Source of the DNA: Actinoallomurus sp.
GTDB taxonomy: Bacteria > Actinomycetota > Actinomycetes > Streptosporangiales > Streptosporangiaceae
DNA: 37,634 nucleotides
Assembly: GCA_025964685.1 (NCBI GenBank)
Contig: JAOPYG010000396.1
Coordinates: 1-37,634, forward strand
Direction: 5' to 3'
Positions 8,465-15,965 of the stretch are shown piece by piece (position 1 is the first letter of the stretch; each line of letters opens with the position of its first letter). The position numbers and the translations under genes are program-made. The notes beneath the pieces were generated by a model. It had not been told where the DNA came from. It made no database searches and saw nothing but the letters and a program-made list of their open reading frames with translations.

Positions 8465-9826
8465 CTAACGCCCGCGCAGGGCGAACCAGCCTCCTGCGGC
8501 CAGGCATACCAGCGCGGCGAGCGAAAGCGCGTACACCGACCCGGAGACGGTGTCCGCGCCGACGAAACCGCCCATGACCGCGACACCGAGCGTGGCCCCG
8601 GCCTGACGGGCGGCGTTCAGGACTCCTCCCGCCGCTCCGGCCGTCCCCTCCGGAGCGACGTTGATGATCGCCGACACCAGAGCGGGGAGCACGAACGAGA
8701 CCCCGGACCCGGTCAGCAGCAGCCCGCCCGAAAGCCATCCGTACCCGCCCCCGGCCGAGACGGTCCAGCCGAGCGCCAGACCGCCGGCCGTGAGCAGCGT
8801 CATTCCCGCCAGGATGGGCGGGCGCGGGCCGAACCGCGCCACGAGCCGGCCGGTCACGGGCGGGTTGAGGACGAACGGCAGGGTGAGCGGCAGGAACGCC
8901 AGGCCGCTCGCGACCGCGCTGAGGTGCCGCTCCTGCTGGAGCAGCAGCGGCAGCACGAACAGGCAACCGTTGAGGGTGAAGTTCACCGCCGCGCCGGCCA
9001 CCAGCCCCGCCTGTACGCCGCAACCGCGCAGCAGCGCACGGTCGAGCACAGGAGCGGCGCTGCGCCGTTCGAGCAGGACGAACACGACCGCCGCGAGGAC
9101 CGTGGCCGCCCCCGATCCGGCCGCATGCGCCCACGAGCGCGCGCCGGCGGCGACGAGCGCGTCGGTGAGCAGTGCCAGAACCGCGCACGCGGCGAGCTGG
9201 GCGATCCAGTCGATCCGCCGGTCGCCGCGCGGGCAGCGCACCGCCGCTCCGGCGGTCAACGCGAGGACGAGCAGCGCGATCGGCACGTTGACGAGGAAGA
9301 TGGCCCGCCAGCCCGCGAGGTCCACCAGCACGCCGCCGATGATCGGGCCCGCCGCCACCGCGGCGCCACTGACGGCCGCCCAGACCGCGACGGCGCGAGT
9401 GCGCTCGGTCGGCACGGGGTACAACCGGGCGATCATCGCCATCGACGCGGGCACGCAGGCCGCCCCCGCGACGCCGAGCACCGCGCGGAGCGCGATGAGG
9501 ACTCCCAGCGTCGGAGCCAGGGCGGACAGCAGCGAGCCGAGCCCGAACACGGCGACGGCCGCCCGGAACACCCGGTGGGCTCCGTAGCGGTCGGCGACCG
9601 CCCCTCCCGACAGCAGCAACGCGCCGAACACCACCGTGTACGCCGTCGTGACCCACTGCAGGCCGGCAATCGAGGTGTGCAGTGAGCCGGCCAGATCCGG
9701 CTCGGCCACCGAGAGCACGGTCATGTCCAGCAGCACCATGAAGTAGCCGAGCGAGATGCCCGGCAGGGCGAGGACGTTCCCGGCGCTGGTCCCGGTCCGT
9801 TCTCCCGGTGAGGTCAGAATGGTCAT
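8465..9826 (-). CDS. MFS transporter, DHA2 (EmrB/QacA-like) drug exporter family
   Basis: A 453-residue membrane protein with at least 12, probably 14, hydrophobic segments. Signature pieces are LDMTVLSVAEPDL in the first helix (a DHA2-like motif D1), LSGGAVADRYGAHRVF (motif A) and LRAVLGVAGAACVPAS. Members export toxic compounds or natural products in exchange for protons. The open frame extends far upstream on this strand, but the ATG at 9826, preceded by GAAGAG, starts just before the first membrane helix and leaves a normal divergent promoter. It faces away from the LysR gene across 94 bp, so the substrate is probably sensed by that regulator. Substrate unknown. Confidence 0.88.
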   Translation of the reverse strand: MTILTSPGERTGTSAGNVLALPGISLGYFMVLLDMTVLSVAEPDLAGSLHTSIAGLQWVTTAYTVVFGALLLSGGAVADRYGAHRVFRAAVAVFGLGSLLSALAPTLGVLIALRAVLGVAGAACVPASMAMIARLYPVPTERTRAVAVWAAVSGAAVAAGPIIGGVLVDLAGWRAIFLVNVPIALLVLALTAGAAVRCPRGDRRIDWIAQLAACAVLALLTDALVAAGARSWAHAAGSGAATVLAAVVFVLLERRSAAPVLDRALLRGCGVQAGLVAGAAVNFTLNGCLFVLPLLLQQERHLSAVASGLAFLPLTLPFVLNPPVTGRLVARFGPRPPILAGMTLLTAGGLALGWTVSAGGGYGWLSGGLLLTGSGVSFVLPALVSAIINVAPEGTAGAAGGVLNAARQAGATLGVAVMGGFVGADTVSGSVYALSLAALVCLAAGGWFALRGR

Positions 9827-9880
9827 GCGTCCACTCTTCGGATGGGGCCGTGCGCTCTCCACCGGCGAATCCGCATGCCC

Positions 9881-9897
9881 GTTCGGAAATCCCGAAC
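9881..9897. promoter_or_regulatory. Putative LysR-type operator between the MFS and LysR genes
   Basis: GTTCGGAAATCCCGAAC is a palindrome with 6-bp arms and contains the T-N11-A pattern (TCGGAAATCCCGA) of LysR-family sites. Another GTTCGG copy occurs at 9910-9915, nearer the LysR start, as a possible secondary half-site. It lies 24 bp before the LysR ATG and 55 bp before the MFS ATG. Confidence 0.55.
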
Positions 9898-9920
9898 GCT
9901 CGGCGCCGGTTCGGGTAGGC

Positions 9921-10799
9921 ATGGAACTCCACCAGTTGCGGATCTTCGAGGCCGTCGCGCGCCACCGGACCGTGACCGACGCCGCGGTCGCTCTCGACCG
10001 GGCGCCCTCCAGCGTGTCCGAGCGAATCCGCGGCCTGGAGAGGTCACTGGGCGTGACGCTGTTCGAGCGGACGGCGAAGGGCCTGCGCCTGACCCCAGCG
10101 GGTGAGCGGATGCTGGTCTGGGCCCGCCGGCTCCTGGACCAGGCCGAACAGGCGCGCAGCGAGGTCGTGGGCCGACCCCGCCGGCTGCGGCTGGGCGCGC
10201 TGGAGACCATCGCCGCCACGTACGTGCCGCGCGTGCTGGCCCGGCTCGCCGAACGCCGTCCCGGCGTCGAGGTCGAGGTCCGTCCCAGCGTGAGCCGGGA
10301 CGACCTGCTCGCCGACGTGATCGCCGGGCGGCTGGAGGCGGCGCTGCTCCTGGACACCGGCGACGCCCTCGGCGACCTGGGCTTCCCGGCTCCGGCCGCG
10401 CCGTTGACCTTCCTCGACGTCGACGGGGTCCCGCTCGTCCTGGTCGCGGCGCCGGATCACCCGCTGGTTGGACGCGACGGCCTGACCCCGGAGGACCTGT
10501 CCGGCGAACGCCTGCTCGTCAACGTGTCGAACTGCTCCTTCCTCATGGCCGCGGACCGGGTCGTCGGCCCCGGCCCGGAACGGGTCTGGGCGGGCGGGGT
10601 GCCGGTGATGCGCGCCTGGGCCGAGCACGGCCTGGGCATCGCGCTGCTGCCGGAGTTCGCGGTGTCCGCCGCCCGCGGAGCGGGCACCCTCACGCGGCTC
10701 GACCTGCCGGCCCCCGCCCTGAGCCTGCGGCTCGTCTGGCGCGGTGACCGCGAGGACCTTCCGGGCCTCCGCGACGTGCTCTACGCCGCCTGTGCCTAG
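9921..10799 (+). CDS. LysR-family transcriptional regulator
   Basis: A 292-residue regulator. The N-terminal winged helix (about residues 1-65) has the family pattern MELHQLRIFEAVARHRTVTDAA followed by LDRAPSSVSERIRGLE and LFERTAKGLRLTPAG. A linker helix and a periplasmic-binding-like effector domain follow. The ATG at 9921 is the usual position relative to the HTH; the frame stays open upstream, but that would run into the divergent MFS gene. It probably regulates the divergent transporter and itself through the intergenic palindrome. Its stop codon overlaps the stop of the convergent cyclase in the shared bases CTAG. Confidence 0.92.
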   Translation: MELHQLRIFEAVARHRTVTDAAVALDRAPSSVSERIRGLERSLGVTLFERTAKGLRLTPAGERMLVWARRLLDQAEQARSEVVGRPRRLRLGALETIAATYVPRVLARLAERRPGVEVEVRPSVSRDDLLADVIAGRLEAALLLDTGDALGDLGFPAPAAPLTFLDVDGVPLVLVAAPDHPLVGRDGLTPEDLSGERLLVNVSNCSFLMAADRVVGPGPERVWAGGVPVMRAWAEHGLGIALLPEFAVSAARGAGTLTRLDLPAPALSLRLVWRGDREDLPGLRDVLYAACA

Positions 10800-11782
10800 C
10801 GGTCCTCCGGACGGCGGAGCACGTACGGCTGGATCATGCCGAGGCCGTGCGCCCGGCGGCGGGTGATGCGTGCCAGGTCGTACGCCTCGTCGTCACGCAG
10901 CTCCGCGGCCAGGCGCGCGTCGACCAGGGCCGTGCCGGGACGGGCCATCGTGGTCAGCCGGCTCGCGAGGTTGACCGTGGTGCCGAACACATCGCCGCGC
11001 AACGGCAGCACCGGACCGTACGCCATGCCCACCCGTACGTCGGGGATGCCCGAGTCCTCGCGCACCGCCTCCGCGACGGACAGGCCGATCTCGGCGCCGG
11101 TGCGCGCGGTGCCGGCGCTGAAGAGGACCTCGTCGCCGAGGGTCTTCACGACCCGGCCGCCGTGCCCGGTGACGACGTCCGAGGTGGTCTCCTCGAACCG
11201 CTCCACCAGCCGCGCCAGCTCACGTTCGTCCAGGTCGCGGCTCGTACGGGTGAAGGCCACCAGGTCGGCGAACCCGACGGCGGCCCGCAGCGTCGGCGAG
11301 CGGCCCACAGAGTCCTGTGAGGTGAGGAGCCGGGTAGCCTCGGCGGCGAGCTGCCGCCGCCAGGCGTGCACGATCAGGGGTTCGAGCTCGGCGATGTGGG
11401 ACTCGGCGTTGTCCGTGATGAGCCGCAGGGTGTCCGCGTCCGGCGGCTCCAGCGGATCGCTGAGCGTCTCGACGAGGATGTCGATCTGCCATTTCGCGAG
11501 CCGCGCCATGGTCTGGCCGACGGCGCGGACCATGCGCAGCACGATCTCCTGGTCGAGCCCCCCGGTCTGGCCGAGCCCGGCGACCTTGGCGAGCGCCGAC
11601 ACGTCGCCCTCGGTGAAGGCGACCATGTCGTCGGGCACATGCGGAAAGCCGAGGCCGCGCCAGAGCCGCCGGGCGAACTCCTCCGAGACCCCGGCGGCCT
11701 CGATCGCGGCGGGACTGGTGAAGCGCAGCTCACCGCCCAGCAGCAGCTCCTCGAGCCGCCGGGGATCCGGCAATTCACTCAT
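10796..11782 (-). CDS. cya: Class III adenylate/guanylate cyclase with N-terminal regulatory domain
   Basis: A 328-residue soluble protein. Residues 1-155 are helical and resemble the autoinhibitory N-terminal domain of mycobacterial Rv1264. The catalytic domain shows metal-binding D173 (FADLVAFT) and D217 (KTLGDEVLF), adenine-contacting K213, and transition-state residues N271 and R275 (VNLASRL). The second purine-specifying position reads VFGTTVN, with Thr where Asp is commonest, so cAMP is likely but cGMP cannot be excluded. It starts 12 bp after the PH-domain gene on the same strand, so the two probably share a transcript. In Streptomyces a cya of this type sits next to birA, as recalled from memory; here the FtsK cassette separates them. 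Confidence 0.88.
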   Translation of the reverse strand: MSELPDPRRLEELLLGGELRFTSPAAIEAAGVSEEFARRLWRGLGFPHVPDDMVAFTEGDVSALAKVAGLGQTGGLDQEIVLRMVRAVGQTMARLAKWQIDILVETLSDPLEPPDADTLRLITDNAESHIAELEPLIVHAWRRQLAAEATRLLTSQDSVGRSPTLRAAVGFADLVAFTRTSRDLDERELARLVERFEETTSDVVTGHGGRVVKTLGDEVLFSAGTARTGAEIGLSVAEAVREDSGIPDVRVGMAYGPVLPLRGDVFGTTVNLASRLTTMARPGTALVDARLAAELRDDEAYDLARITRRRAHGLGMIQPYVLRRPEDR

Positions 11783-11794
11783 CCGCGCGCACCG

Positions 11795-12304
11795 TTACGG
11801 ACGGATGCCGTCGCCGTCCGTCAGCTCTTCGACGAGGCGGTAGAGCTGGTTCTGCGTGTACTCGACCCGGGGGATCTTCTTGAGTACGAGCTGACCGTTC
11901 TCGCCGCCGGACTCGACCGCGAGCGTCCCCGTGCCGAGCATCCGCTCGATCAGGTTGTGCTCGAACGACACGTCGTTCACCCGGGTCAGCGGGATGTCAC
12001 GGCCGGAGCGGGACAGGATGCCGTGGCGCATGACGAACCGCCGGTTCGTCAGCGTGTAGGTGGTCGTGGCCCAGCGCAGGAACGGCAGGAGGCCGACGAC
12101 GATGATCGCCACGACGCCGACGGCCGCGACGATGATCCTGATCAGCGTCTGGGAGCCGCCACCTGGAATGAAGAAGATGACCACGCCGGCGACGACGACC
12201 GTGACGATCGCCCAGAAAATGGTGGCGACCAGCGTTGACCAGTGAGGATGAAATTCGAGGACGATCTGCTCATCCTCGGTCAACGAGTTCTTCGGAAGAC
12301 CCAT
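11795..12304 (-). CDS. PH-domain membrane protein (bPH2/YdbT-like)
   Basis: A 169-residue protein with two adjacent hydrophobic segments: one beginning HWSTLVATIFWAIV and one around LIRIIVAAVGVVAIIVVGL. A bacterial pleckstrin-homology-like domain follows, recognisable by TTTYTLTNRRFVMRHGILSR and DIPLTRVNDVSFEHNLIERM. Such proteins are membrane-anchored with the PH-like domain in the cytoplasm; the molecular role is unknown. A TTG 33 bases upstream would lengthen it, but the ATG at 12304 gives MGLPKNSLTEDEQIV, the usual family start. No clear Shine-Dalgarno precedes it. A related membrane protein sits beside birA/accD5 in mycobacteria, as I recall. It is close-coupled to the cyclase. Confidence 0.85.
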   Translation of the reverse strand: MGLPKNSLTEDEQIVLEFHPHWSTLVATIFWAIVTVVVAGVVIFFIPGGGSQTLIRIIVAAVGVVAIIVVGLLPFLRWATTTYTLTNRRFVMRHGILSRSGRDIPLTRVNDVSFEHNLIERMLGTGTLAVESGGENGQLVLKKIPRVEYTQNQLYRLVEELTDGDGIRP

Positions 12305-12353
12305 GGCGCATATCTTGACAGAAATCGCGGGCGCCAACGGAGCAACTCGATGA

Positions 12354-12992
12354 TCAGGTCACCACTCGTATGACGACGAAGGTCAGCGCGATGAGCCACA
12401 CGCCGCCGCCGCCCAGAGCGCCCGCGACGGCGGTGTCCACGGCGTACTCCTGCTCCTCGTGCGACGTGCGCAACCTGATCCATCCCGTTGCCGCCAGATA
12501 ACCCAGCCACGGCGCGGCCAGCACCGGCACGCCGACGGCGAGGAGCCGCGCGCGCCCCAGGTGGTGCAGGGCGGTGGTCGCCTCGAGCCCGAGCAAAGCG
12601 ACCACGAGGGCCGCGGTGAACCCCAGCACGCCCATCCGCGCGTACCGACCGGCGAGCGGGTGGTCGACGGGCATCCGCACCTGCTGATGCGCGTCGTCCA
12701 GCAGCGCCTCGGCGTCGGGCCCGCGCGCGATCCGGTCGGCGGGCTCGGGCAACGGCCCGGTCGCGTGCGGGCCGAACCGGGTGGTCAGCTCCCGCCACAT
12801 CCCCGCGGCCCGCTGCTCCAGTACGTCCAGGTGTGCTTCCTCGGCCTCCATCGAGGCGTAGGCGGCGATCCGCTCCTGCTCGGCCTCCGCAAGCCGCCGG
12901 CGCGCGTCGTCGGCGGCGTGCAGGAGCCGGCCGGCCTCGGCCGCCAGGTCCTTGTACGACTGCCGTGCCGTCTGTGGATCCATCGATCTCAC
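12354..12992 (-). CDS. Coiled-coil membrane protein, third gene of the FtsK cassette
   Basis: A 212-residue protein of unknown function. Residues about 10-70 are strongly alpha-helical and charged with heptad-like spacing (AEAGRLLHAADDARRRLAEA). Residues 119-138, 150-170 and 186-210 are hydrophobic and probably span the membrane. The GTG at 12992 overlaps the FtsK-like stop codon as GTGA and has AGGG upstream; an ATG at 12983 is the alternative start. Tight coupling implies a shared task: it could anchor the ATPase, which itself has no membrane segment. I recognise no named family. Confidence 0.8.
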   Translation of the reverse strand: MRSMDPQTARQSYKDLAAEAGRLLHAADDARRRLAEAEQERIAAYASMEAEEAHLDVLEQRAAGMWRELTTRFGPHATGPLPEPADRIARGPDAEALLDDAHQQVRMPVDHPLAGRYARMGVLGFTAALVVALLGLEATTALHHLGRARLLAVGVPVLAAPWLGYLAATGWIRLRTSHEEQEYAVDTAVAGALGGGGVWLIALTFVVIRVVT

Positions 12993-15586
12993 TCGCCCTG
13001 CTCGCTCGCGACCGTGAACGGGATGATCGGCTGTGGAGTGTCGCCGGTGCGCTGGTCATGGAAGAGCGCACGCCGCGGGCGGGGTGTCCAGCTCTGCAAC
13101 TGGCCACCGGGCAGTGGCGAGAGCTCGCTGTCGCGGACGTCGAGGGCGATCCAGGCATCGATCGTCCGGATCGGACCGGACCGCTCCACGACGTCCGCCT
13201 TCAGCCGGTCGGCCGTGCGCCACCAGCCCAGAACGTGCATCTGCCCGTCCGGGCCGTGCTCGACCAGGCGCCGCAGCGCCGTCCGCACCGGAGCCGAGCG
13301 CGCGGTGACCGCGTCGACCGCGAACAGCACCACGTAGACGGGGACCAGCCGGTCGCCGGGCTCGGGCAGCTCCGTCACCTGCCGCACCTGGTGGCCTTCG
13401 TCGGCGAGCCATCGCGCCAGTCTCGCCACACGGGCGTTGGGCTCGCCTTCGAACAGGACGAACTCCGCCGCCCCCGGCCCGTGGCCACGGGCGAGCGACA
13501 TGACCGCCGAGGAGAGCACGTCGTACGCCTCGTCGGCGCGGGTGCCGATCACCGCGAGGTTGCGGCCCGGATTGCGGTCGAAGCGCACGGTCGCGGCGCT
13601 TCCGGCCAGGTCGATCCGCTGCCCGACCATGCCCTCGCCGGGCGGCGGCGCCAGGACGCTCGACAGCGCGGGCACGTACGCGCCGTCGAAGATCCGGGGC
13701 GGCGCGAGATGTTCGGGACGGCGCTGCCACAGGTCCTTCTGCAGCACGTCGAAGGTGCCGGCGGAACCGGCGTCCGGCAGGCGCACCACCCGGTTGGCCT
13801 GCCGCGCGCCCGACTCGGCGTTGACGACGGCGCAGTAGCGCGCGACCTGCTGGGCCGCCGGGTTGTTGTCGGCCAGGATGCGCCGCGCCTTCGGCAGCGC
13901 GACGCGGAGCGTGAACTGGTCCAGGATCGCGGTGCGGCCCCAGAGCGCCTGCACGCCACCGACGTTCTGGCTGGCGAGCACGAGGTGGATGCCCTGTGAC
14001 CGGCCCCGGCGGGCGAGGTCGTTGAGCAGGTAGAGCGACTCGTCGGTGATCCGGTCCTTCTGCTGGATCAGCACCTGGAACTCATCGATCACCGCGACGA
14101 TGCGCGGCCAGCGTCCGTGGGGGTCAAGGGCGCGCAGCTCTTCGAGCTTGGTGACCTCGTACTCACGCGCCGCGGCGCCGCGGCGTTCGAGCTCCCGACC
14201 GAGGAACCGCAGCAGCGCCAGACCGAACTCACGGTCGTTGTTGATGTTGACGCCGATGAGCCGGGCGTGCGGCAGCCATGCCTTCTCGTTGCGCTTGCTC
14301 GCGAGACGCCCGAAGGACACGCCCTCCTTGAAGTCGAGCAGGTAGAACTCCAGCTCGTCGGGGCTGTAGCGCGCGGACAGCGAACCGATGAGGGTGTAGA
14401 GAAAGTTGGTCTTGCCCGAGCCCGGCGGCCCGCCGACCAGCGCGTGCACCGGGTCGTCGCCGAGCAGGACCTCCACGGGGTCGTACCGGTCGACGTCCTC
14501 GCCGATCGGTCCGCGCACGCCCGCAGCGGACGATTCGTTCCAGAACCCGGACGGGCGGAGCGCCTCGAACTGCGGCGGGTCGCGTTCGATGCCGGCCCAG
14601 TGCACGGCGCGCTCGCACACGGCGCGGACCAGGTCCGGTGGCGGCGGCTCGACCCTGACCTCCAGATCCCCGGTCATCGACGTGCGAAGCGACCCGTCCT
14701 CGCCGATCTGGATGGTCTCGATGCCGGGAGCGGGAGTCATGTGGGCGTCACGGCAGATCACGTGGATGCCGCACGCGGCGCCCGCGTGCATGACGCTCTG
14801 CAGGTGGGCGATCTCGTCGTCGCGGAAGTCACGGACCGGGCTCTGCACGATCACGACCTGCCAGGGCTCGGGTCGCCGCCCCGTGGCCTCGGCCAGCGCC
14901 GCGAGCGAGGAGTGGCCGCCGCCCAGGACGTCGCGCTGGATCCGCCGGATGTCGCGGTCGAGGGAGCCCAGCAGGTCCTTGAGCTCCTCGACGCCGTAGA
15001 CCGTGAGCAGTCCGGGGCGCGACAGCGCGTGGAAGCCACCGAGACCGGCTCCCAGCCGGCGCGGGTCGTACAGGCTGATGCGCACCGAGCCGGGGCGTGC
15101 GGTGGCCACGATGCGGACCAGCAGGGAGTCGACCACGGCGTCGGCGGTGGCCATGTCGGCGCCGTTGATCCTCAGATGCCCGGCGTCCAGCAGGGGCACC
15201 AGCGCCGGGATCTCGACCGCGCGAACGGCGGCCTCTTGTGCCGGTTCGGGCACCTCACCTGCCTGCGAGGGGATGTCGCCGACCACCGACCCGATGCGGT
15301 AGAGGGACGGGCCGTCCTCGCTGGGTCCGGGTTGGGCCGGCCACCGCTTCCAGGGCGCCGACGCCAGGCCGGGGGCCGCCTCGTGGGCGCACTCCCGCCA
15401 CTCTTCGAGCTTCGCGTCCGTCTCCGGGCCGTCGGTGGCCGCGGCCGCCTCGCGGGCGCGTTCGAGGGCGGCCTCCGCGTCGGCGATCGTCTCGTCGAGG
15501 TCGCTCCGGCGCGCCCGGATGGTGGCGCGTGCTTGCTGGATGTCTTTTCGCACGGCGGCGACGAGATCGCCGGGCTTTATGGTCAT
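12989..15586 (-). CDS. Soluble FtsK/SpoIIIE-type ATPase (EccC-like), three ATPase-like domains
   Basis: An 865-residue protein. Residues 10-70 are a charged helical region. About 125-280 looks like an FtsK-type fold without a P-loop (LRINGADMATADA where Walker A would be). The next domain is intact: Walker A G385-T393 (GGPPGSGKT, K392) and Walker B ending D501-E502 (IVAVIDEF). A third, degenerate domain has IGTRADEAYDV at 680-690. Ordinary EccC/EssC proteins carry membrane helices; none is visible here. It follows the 86-aa protein by 48 bp and overlaps the membrane-protein gene. A role in moving a protein or DNA substrate is inferred from family; the substrate is unknown. The gamma domain of DNA-translocating FtsK is absent. 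Confidence 0.88.
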   Translation of the reverse strand: MTIKPGDLVAAVRKDIQQARATIRARRSDLDETIADAEAALERAREAAAATDGPETDAKLEEWRECAHEAAPGLASAPWKRWPAQPGPSEDGPSLYRIGSVVGDIPSQAGEVPEPAQEAAVRAVEIPALVPLLDAGHLRINGADMATADAVVDSLLVRIVATARPGSVRISLYDPRRLGAGLGGFHALSRPGLLTVYGVEELKDLLGSLDRDIRRIQRDVLGGGHSSLAALAEATGRRPEPWQVVIVQSPVRDFRDDEIAHLQSVMHAGAACGIHVICRDAHMTPAPGIETIQIGEDGSLRTSMTGDLEVRVEPPPPDLVRAVCERAVHWAGIERDPPQFEALRPSGFWNESSAAGVRGPIGEDVDRYDPVEVLLGDDPVHALVGGPPGSGKTNFLYTLIGSLSARYSPDELEFYLLDFKEGVSFGRLASKRNEKAWLPHARLIGVNINNDREFGLALLRFLGRELERRGAAAREYEVTKLEELRALDPHGRWPRIVAVIDEFQVLIQQKDRITDESLYLLNDLARRGRSQGIHLVLASQNVGGVQALWGRTAILDQFTLRVALPKARRILADNNPAAQQVARYCAVVNAESGARQANRVVRLPDAGSAGTFDVLQKDLWQRRPEHLAPPRIFDGAYVPALSSVLAPPPGEGMVGQRIDLAGSAATVRFDRNPGRNLAVIGTRADEAYDVLSSAVMSLARGHGPGAAEFVLFEGEPNARVARLARWLADEGHQVRQVTELPEPGDRLVPVYVVLFAVDAVTARSAPVRTALRRLVEHGPDGQMHVLGWWRTADRLKADVVERSGPIRTIDAWIALDVRDSELSPLPGGQLQSWTPRPRRALFHDQRTGDTPQPIIPFTVASEQGE

Positions 15587-15634
15587 TTGTGGGTTCCTAG
15601 GGCTTTCACGCAGACGATGTCTTCGCTAATGGCG

Positions 15635-15895
15635 CTAAAGCCCTTCGGAATATTTGTTGGCCTCGTCGATCGCGGCGCCGATCTGCGCCTGGCATTCACC
15701 GATGCTCTCCACCGCCTGCCCCATGGCACCCAGTGATCCCTCCAGTGACTCGTGGTCACTGCCCTGCGCCACCGACACCAGGAACTGCAGCGCGGACTCG
15801 GCCCGGCCGCCGGCTTCGACCAGCAGCTGCACCGCCTGCTCGGCCTCTTCGCCGGCCTGGGCGATGGCGCCCTTGAGCTCTGCCACACTGGCCAT
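15635..15895 (-). CDS. Small helical protein, first gene of the FtsK cassette
   Basis: An 86-residue, almost wholly helical protein: helix about 2-45, a turn near QGSDHES (48-54), helix about 55-83. Length and hairpin layout resemble WXG100/ESAT-6-like proteins, but there is no W-x-G in the turn, and the C-terminus NKYSEGL lacks the YxxxD/E export motif. The start ATG has GGAGG eight bases upstream, and a good promoter lies just before it. It directly precedes the FtsK-type ATPase, as ESX substrates often precede EccC genes. A substrate or adaptor of that ATPase is an inference; I do not recognise a named family. Confidence 0.82.
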   Translation of the reverse strand: MASVAELKGAIAQAGEEAEQAVQLLVEAGGRAESALQFLVSVAQGSDHESLEGSLGAMGQAVESIGECQAQIGAAIDEANKYSEGL

Positions 15896-15924
15896 GCAAC
15901 AACCTCCGGGGGGACGGGTTTTTC

Positions 15925-15953
15925 ATTATCCCGGCGTGCGGGGGGACGGTCCA
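15925..15953 (-). promoter_or_regulatory. Promoter of the small-protein/FtsK cassette
   Basis: On the minus strand TGGACC (15953-15948), a 17-bp spacer and GATAAT (15930-15925) make a good housekeeping-sigma promoter: the -10 matches 5 of 6 and the -35 matches 4 of 6. Transcription would start around 15918, giving a leader of roughly 22 bases that includes the GGAGG of the small gene. This suggests the cassette is transcribed independently of birA. Confidence 0.6.
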
Positions 15954-15965
15954 GTTCCGCGTCAC

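Noticed and set aside
8045..9685. 546-codon plus-strand frame across mvaB and the MFS gene
   Set aside because: Low-complexity Arg/Gly/Ala/Gln translation, spans two well-supported genes and has no ribosome site.
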